Of a DNA stretch of 64,000 bases, positions 61,483-64,000 are shown in pieces. The position numbers and the translations under genes are program-made. Under the pieces are notes generated by a model. It did no database searches, had not been told where the DNA came from, and saw only the letters and a program-made list of their open reading frames with translations. The stretch comes from Arthrobacter sp. OVS8. GTDB taxonomy: Bacteria > Actinomycetota > Actinomycetes > Actinomycetales > Micrococcaceae. Location of the stretch: the NCBI GenBank assembly GCA_028370155.1, contig CP116670.1, forward strand, positions 2,232,001 through 2,296,000, read 5' to 3'. The first letter of the stretch is position 1, and the number at the start of each line of letters is the position of its first letter.

Positions 61483-62422
61483 ATGACGCAAACCCGCTCG
61501 CTGGAGCTGCCGCCGACGGGCAACCTCTGGCGCACAGAACAGCTGCTCGACCTCGGCTACGGCTCCCGGGCCATCCGCTCTCTCCTGGATTCGGGCGCGC
61601 TCGTAAGGCTCCGGCACGGATGCTACCTCCGCGCCAGCATCTGGCATGCCCAGTCCCAGGCCGCCCGGAGCAGGCAGCTCATCTTCGCCCATGCCCACGG
61701 AACACGCACGACGTCGACCGGCAGCTTCCTGTACAGCCACACGTCGGCGGCACGCCTCCGCCACCTCTTCCTCTGGGACGTGGATGAGGTCATCCATGTC
61801 CTGCAGAAAGTGCGGCCATCGAACGAGCGCCACGGAAAGGACGTCCGGTGCCACACCCGGCCCTTCGCCGCGAGTGACGTAGCCGTTGTCAGCGGTCTTC
61901 GAACGACCTCCCTGGAGCGCACGACCGCCGACTGCGCCATGATGCTGCGCTTCCGGCAGGCGTTGGTTCTCACGGACCATGCGCTTCGGCTGGGGCGGAT
62001 CCAGCCGCACTGCAGGCCATGGCCGATGCACTGGACGGCCGCCGGGGATCCGGATCTTCCGGCGTGTGCTCGCAGCGGCAGACCCGCGGTCCGAATCACC
62101 CGGCGAGACCCTGACCCGCGAGCTGATCCTTCGTTGCCGGATCAAGCCCCCGGAGCTGCAACTGGAAGTGCCGAGCCGCGCCGGGCACCACCGTTTGGAC
62201 TTTGCCTGGAAGGAGGAGAAAGTCGCGCTCGAGTTCGACGGAAAAACCAAGTACTTCGACTACAAACCCACTGCCGAGGTGCTCTTCGAGGAGCGGCGCC
62301 GCGAGAAGGCCCTGACTGAAGAGGGCTGGCGGTTCGTCCGCGTTGAGTGGAAGGATCTCTTCCGCGAGCAGGAGTTCAAGAGTCGCCTGCTTCGCGCATT
62401 CGCCAGCCGCCCGGGACGCTGA
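61483..62422 (+). CDS. AbiEi-like winged-helix protein with C-terminal nuclease-like (PD-(D/E)XK/DUF559-type) domain, two frameshifts
   Basis: A 313-residue two-domain protein. The N-terminus (LWRTEQLLDLGYGSRAIRSL, then GALVRLRHGCYLRAS) is the winged helix seen in type IV AbiEi antitoxin-like proteins. The C-terminus has LDFAWKEEKVALEFDGKTKY, RRREKALTEEGWRFVRVEW and DLFREQEFKSRLLRAF, a Vsr/DUF559-like nuclease pattern with the Asp and Glu present. Frames slip near 61994 and 62048; two bases restore LGADPAALQAMADALDGRRG and IRIFRRVLAAADPRS. No toxin gene lies next to it. Common in actinobacteria; role unproven. Confidence 0.75.
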
Positions 62423-62425
62423 GGC

Positions 62426-62495
62426 CCGAATTCGCCGGTTCCCTGCGGGGTCGCCGTCACCTTGCGGCGACTCCGCAGGGAACCGGCGAATTCGG
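62426..62495. repeat. Near-perfect long hairpin of the CGCCGG family between convergent genes
   Basis: CCGAATTCGCCGGTTCCCTG (from 62426) pairs with the stretch ending at 62495 through 23 bp, with a further TCGCCG/CGGCGA inner stem around TCACCTTG. It starts four bases after the stop of the AbiEi-like gene and probably ends that transcript. Confidence 0.75.
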
Positions 62496-62577
62496 CACTG
62501 GCGGCCGTGGCCGGGGTGACGCGTGGCCGCAGAGTGGCGCGTGGCCGCTGGGCAGCGTCAGCCCCGGCGGGCGGGCC

Positions 62578-63272
62578 TTACGCCCCGTAGCTCGGTTCGC
62601 GCTTCTTGATCCAGCCGATCGCGCCCGCCGTGACCGGGACGAAGAGGAACTCCACGAGGGTCTTGTAGAGGAAGCCCACGGCGACGTAGTTCACGAACGT
62701 GCCGACGTCGGTAATCCCGATTACGGAAGCCGCGATGCTGCAGAAAATCAGGGTGTCCACGAATTCGCCGGCCACCGAGGAACCCATGATGCGCGCCCAG
62801 AGGGACTTCTCCCCGTGCGTGCCTTCATCTTCACGAGGATCCAGGCGTTGATGGTCTGTCCGGCCAGGAACGCCAGCAGCGATGCGAGCACGATCTGCGG
62901 TACCGGGCCCAGAGCGCCTTCCAGCGCGGACTGCTTGGCGGCGCCGAAATCGTCGTCGAAGCCCGGCAGCGCGATGATGACCCAGTAGCAGAGCGACGCG
63001 AAGACGGAGAGCGCGAAGGTGGTGAAAATGGCCTTGCGGGCCACCTTGAAGCCATAGACCTCGCTGATGACGTCGCCCAGAATGTAGGCCAGCGGGAAGA
63101 GGAAGAAGCCGCCGTCGGTGATGATCGGGCCGATTGCGACGCCTTTCGACGCCCCGATGTTGGACAGGATCAGCACCACGGCCATGACGGCGAGCATGAT
63201 GCCGAAGTACGGGGAGCCGATGGAAGCGAACTTCGGCGGGGCTGCTGCCGGGATGGTTTTGGCGGAAGTCAT
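62578..63272 (-). CDS. Queuosine precursor transporter (YhhQ/DUF165 family), one frameshift
   Basis: A 231-residue membrane protein with about six helices. The YhhQ mark is FFLFPLAYILGDVISEVYGF near residue 60, with ILVKMKARTG and, after one G is restored near 62810, ARIMGSSVAGEFVDTLIFCS and SYGA at the end. The family imports queuine, preQ0 or preQ1. With tgt 6 kb away it fits a salvage route. GGAA precedes the ATG at 63272. Confidence 0.88.
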
Positions 63273-63488
63273 GGGTGTTCCATTCGTAGTGGTTCGCTCG
63301 GCGCCCGGATCCTCATGGAGGACAACACGGCCGCCGGCTGTATTAGCACTGGATGGCTCCTGGCGGGCTGGCCGCGGGAACCGCCTTCCATTCTCTCACC
63401 CCGTGCCGACATACGAACCGGGCTGCCCGAGAACCGGAATCCGTCCTCGGCCCGCCGTGAATACTCGCACTGTGAACGTTCCGGACGT

Positions 63489-63529
63489 GGTGGCAGGATG
63501 GGGCCATGGAGGAGACCCATCCTGCCACC
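63489..63529. promoter_or_regulatory. 14-bp perfect inverted repeat enclosing a start codon
   Basis: GGTGGCAGGATGGG (63489-63502) and CCCATCCTGCCACC (63516-63529) flank a 13-base loop that contains the ATG at 63506. A CAGGAT box (63494-63499) ends seven bases before the ATG. It can be an operator over the promoter or an mRNA hairpin over the start. Confidence 0.55.
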
Positions 63530-64000
63530 GCAGTTTCCACGCGCGCCCTCGTCAAGCGGTACCGCGACGTCACCGCCGTCGACTCCCTCAACCTCGATGT
63601 CCGCCGCGGCGAAATTTACGGATTCCTTGGCAGGAACGGGGCGGGAAAGACGACCACAATCCGCATGTTGCTCGGCCTGATCCGACCGAGCGGTGGGGAA
63701 GTCACCGTACTCGGCCGGCGCATCATCCCCGGTGAGACGAGCGTGTTCTCGCGCGTCGGATTCCTTGTCGAGACGGCCACCGCCTACCCCAACCTCACTG
63801 TGCGCGAAAACCTCGACATCCAGCGCCGCCTCACCGGCTCACCGCCGGGGTCGGTCGAGGACTCAATCACGCTGCTCCGCCTCGGCCCGTACGCCGGGCG
63901 GCGCGCCGGGCAGCTCTCGCTCGGCAACAAGCAGCGCCTCTCGCTCGCCCGCGCGCTGCTGCACTCCCCGAACTGCTGGTGCTCGACGAACCCGCCAACG
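63506..64000 (+). CDS. ABC transporter ATP-binding protein, N-terminal part, one frameshift
   Basis: A gene running off the right edge. Walker A is GRNGAGKTTTIRMLLG near residue 43, with MEETHPATAVSTRALVKRYR at the start. The signature is the LSLGNKQRLSLARALL variant seen in drug- and lantibiotic-export type ATPases (CcmA/DrrA-like, ABC-2 partners). Walker B, ELLVLDEPAN, is reached only if one G is restored near 63970. The membrane partner must lie beyond the window. The start at 63506 sits in a perfect inverted repeat. Confidence 0.85.
   Translation, partial: MEETHPATAVSTRALVKRYRDVTAVDSLNLDVRRGEIYGFLGRNGAGKTTTIRMLLGLIRPSGGEVTVLGRRIIPGETSVFSRVGFLVETATAYPNLTVRENLDIQRRLTGSPPGSVEDSITLLRLGPYAGRRAGQLSLGNKQRLSLARALLHSPNCWCSTNPPT

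Overview
The window is very GC-rich and gene-dense and reads like the chromosome of a high-GC actinobacterium, most probably Arthrobacter, Pseudarthrobacter or another Micrococcaceae member. The support is the DUF3090/SCO1664 pair at the left edge, an actinobacterial Lhr helicase with Nei2, a YczR/YczE pair, a DtxR/IdeR-type iron box, MHS-family symporters, and many genes whose -10 box sits at a leaderless distance from the start codon. The genus is an inference from gene content. No rRNA, tRNA, CRISPR array, phage, insertion sequence or replication origin was found.

Layout. 1-4.7 kb: end of DUF3090, SCO1664 protein, an alpha/beta hydrolase, a DJ-1/PfpI protein, a secreted HNH nuclease and a small conserved protein. 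4.8-8.2 kb: PEP synthase with its bifunctional kinase/phosphorylase regulator. 8.6-11 kb: small membrane protein, YcnI copper-related protein and a DUF4232 lipoprotein. 11-17 kb: Lhr helicase overlapping a Nei/Fpg DNA glycosylase. 17-21 kb: YczE membrane protein with a divergent MocR regulator; an ArsR regulator overlapping an SRPBCC protein. 21-26 kb: RluA-type pseudouridine synthase, DedA, PEP carboxylase. 26-28 kb: NAD(P)-binding protein with a divergent TetR regulator. 28-33.5 kb: secreted endonuclease I, DUF1684 protein, acyl-CoA dehydrogenase with SDR, GH76 protein. 33.5-37.5 kb: iron(III) ABC transporter operon behind an iron box. 37.6-41 kb: glycogen-debranching-like enzyme, YdeI and VOC proteins. 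41-52.5 kb: a divergent catabolic locus around a PucR regulator. 52.5-56.4 kb: NUDIX-like protein, two hypotheticals, SRPBCC protein, Tgt. 56.5-61 kb: polyol/sugar oxidoreductase-isomerase operon with a divergent LacI regulator. 61-64 kb: tandem repeat, AbiEi/nuclease-like protein, queuosine precursor transporter and the start of an ABC ATPase.

How the genes work together. PpsR/PpsA and Ppc sit at the PEP node. The iron operon is a textbook SBP-permease-ATPase unit under iron control. Tgt and the queuosine precursor transporter suggest queuine or preQ salvage. The 41-52.5 kb locus has two symporters, a metallo-amidase, an amidohydrolase, RidA, a ThDP 2-oxo-acid decarboxylase-like enzyme, an aldehyde dehydrogenase and RraA around one PucR regulator. 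It looks like a pathway that takes up an amide- or carbamoyl-type compound and converts it through imine, keto acid and aldehyde to an acid. Its substrate is unknown.

Caution on quality. More than half of the genes carry one to eight apparent frameshifts. Nearly all behave as loss of one base, often inside a C or G run, and in every gene adding the missing bases restores a length divisible by three. This looks like an unpolished assembly rather than decay, so these genes are listed as CDS over their full reconstructed extent. A family of intergenic hairpin repeats (outer TCGCCGG/CCGGCGA, inner TCGCCG/CGGCGA), including a three-unit 102-bp tandem array, is the most distinctive non-coding signal.
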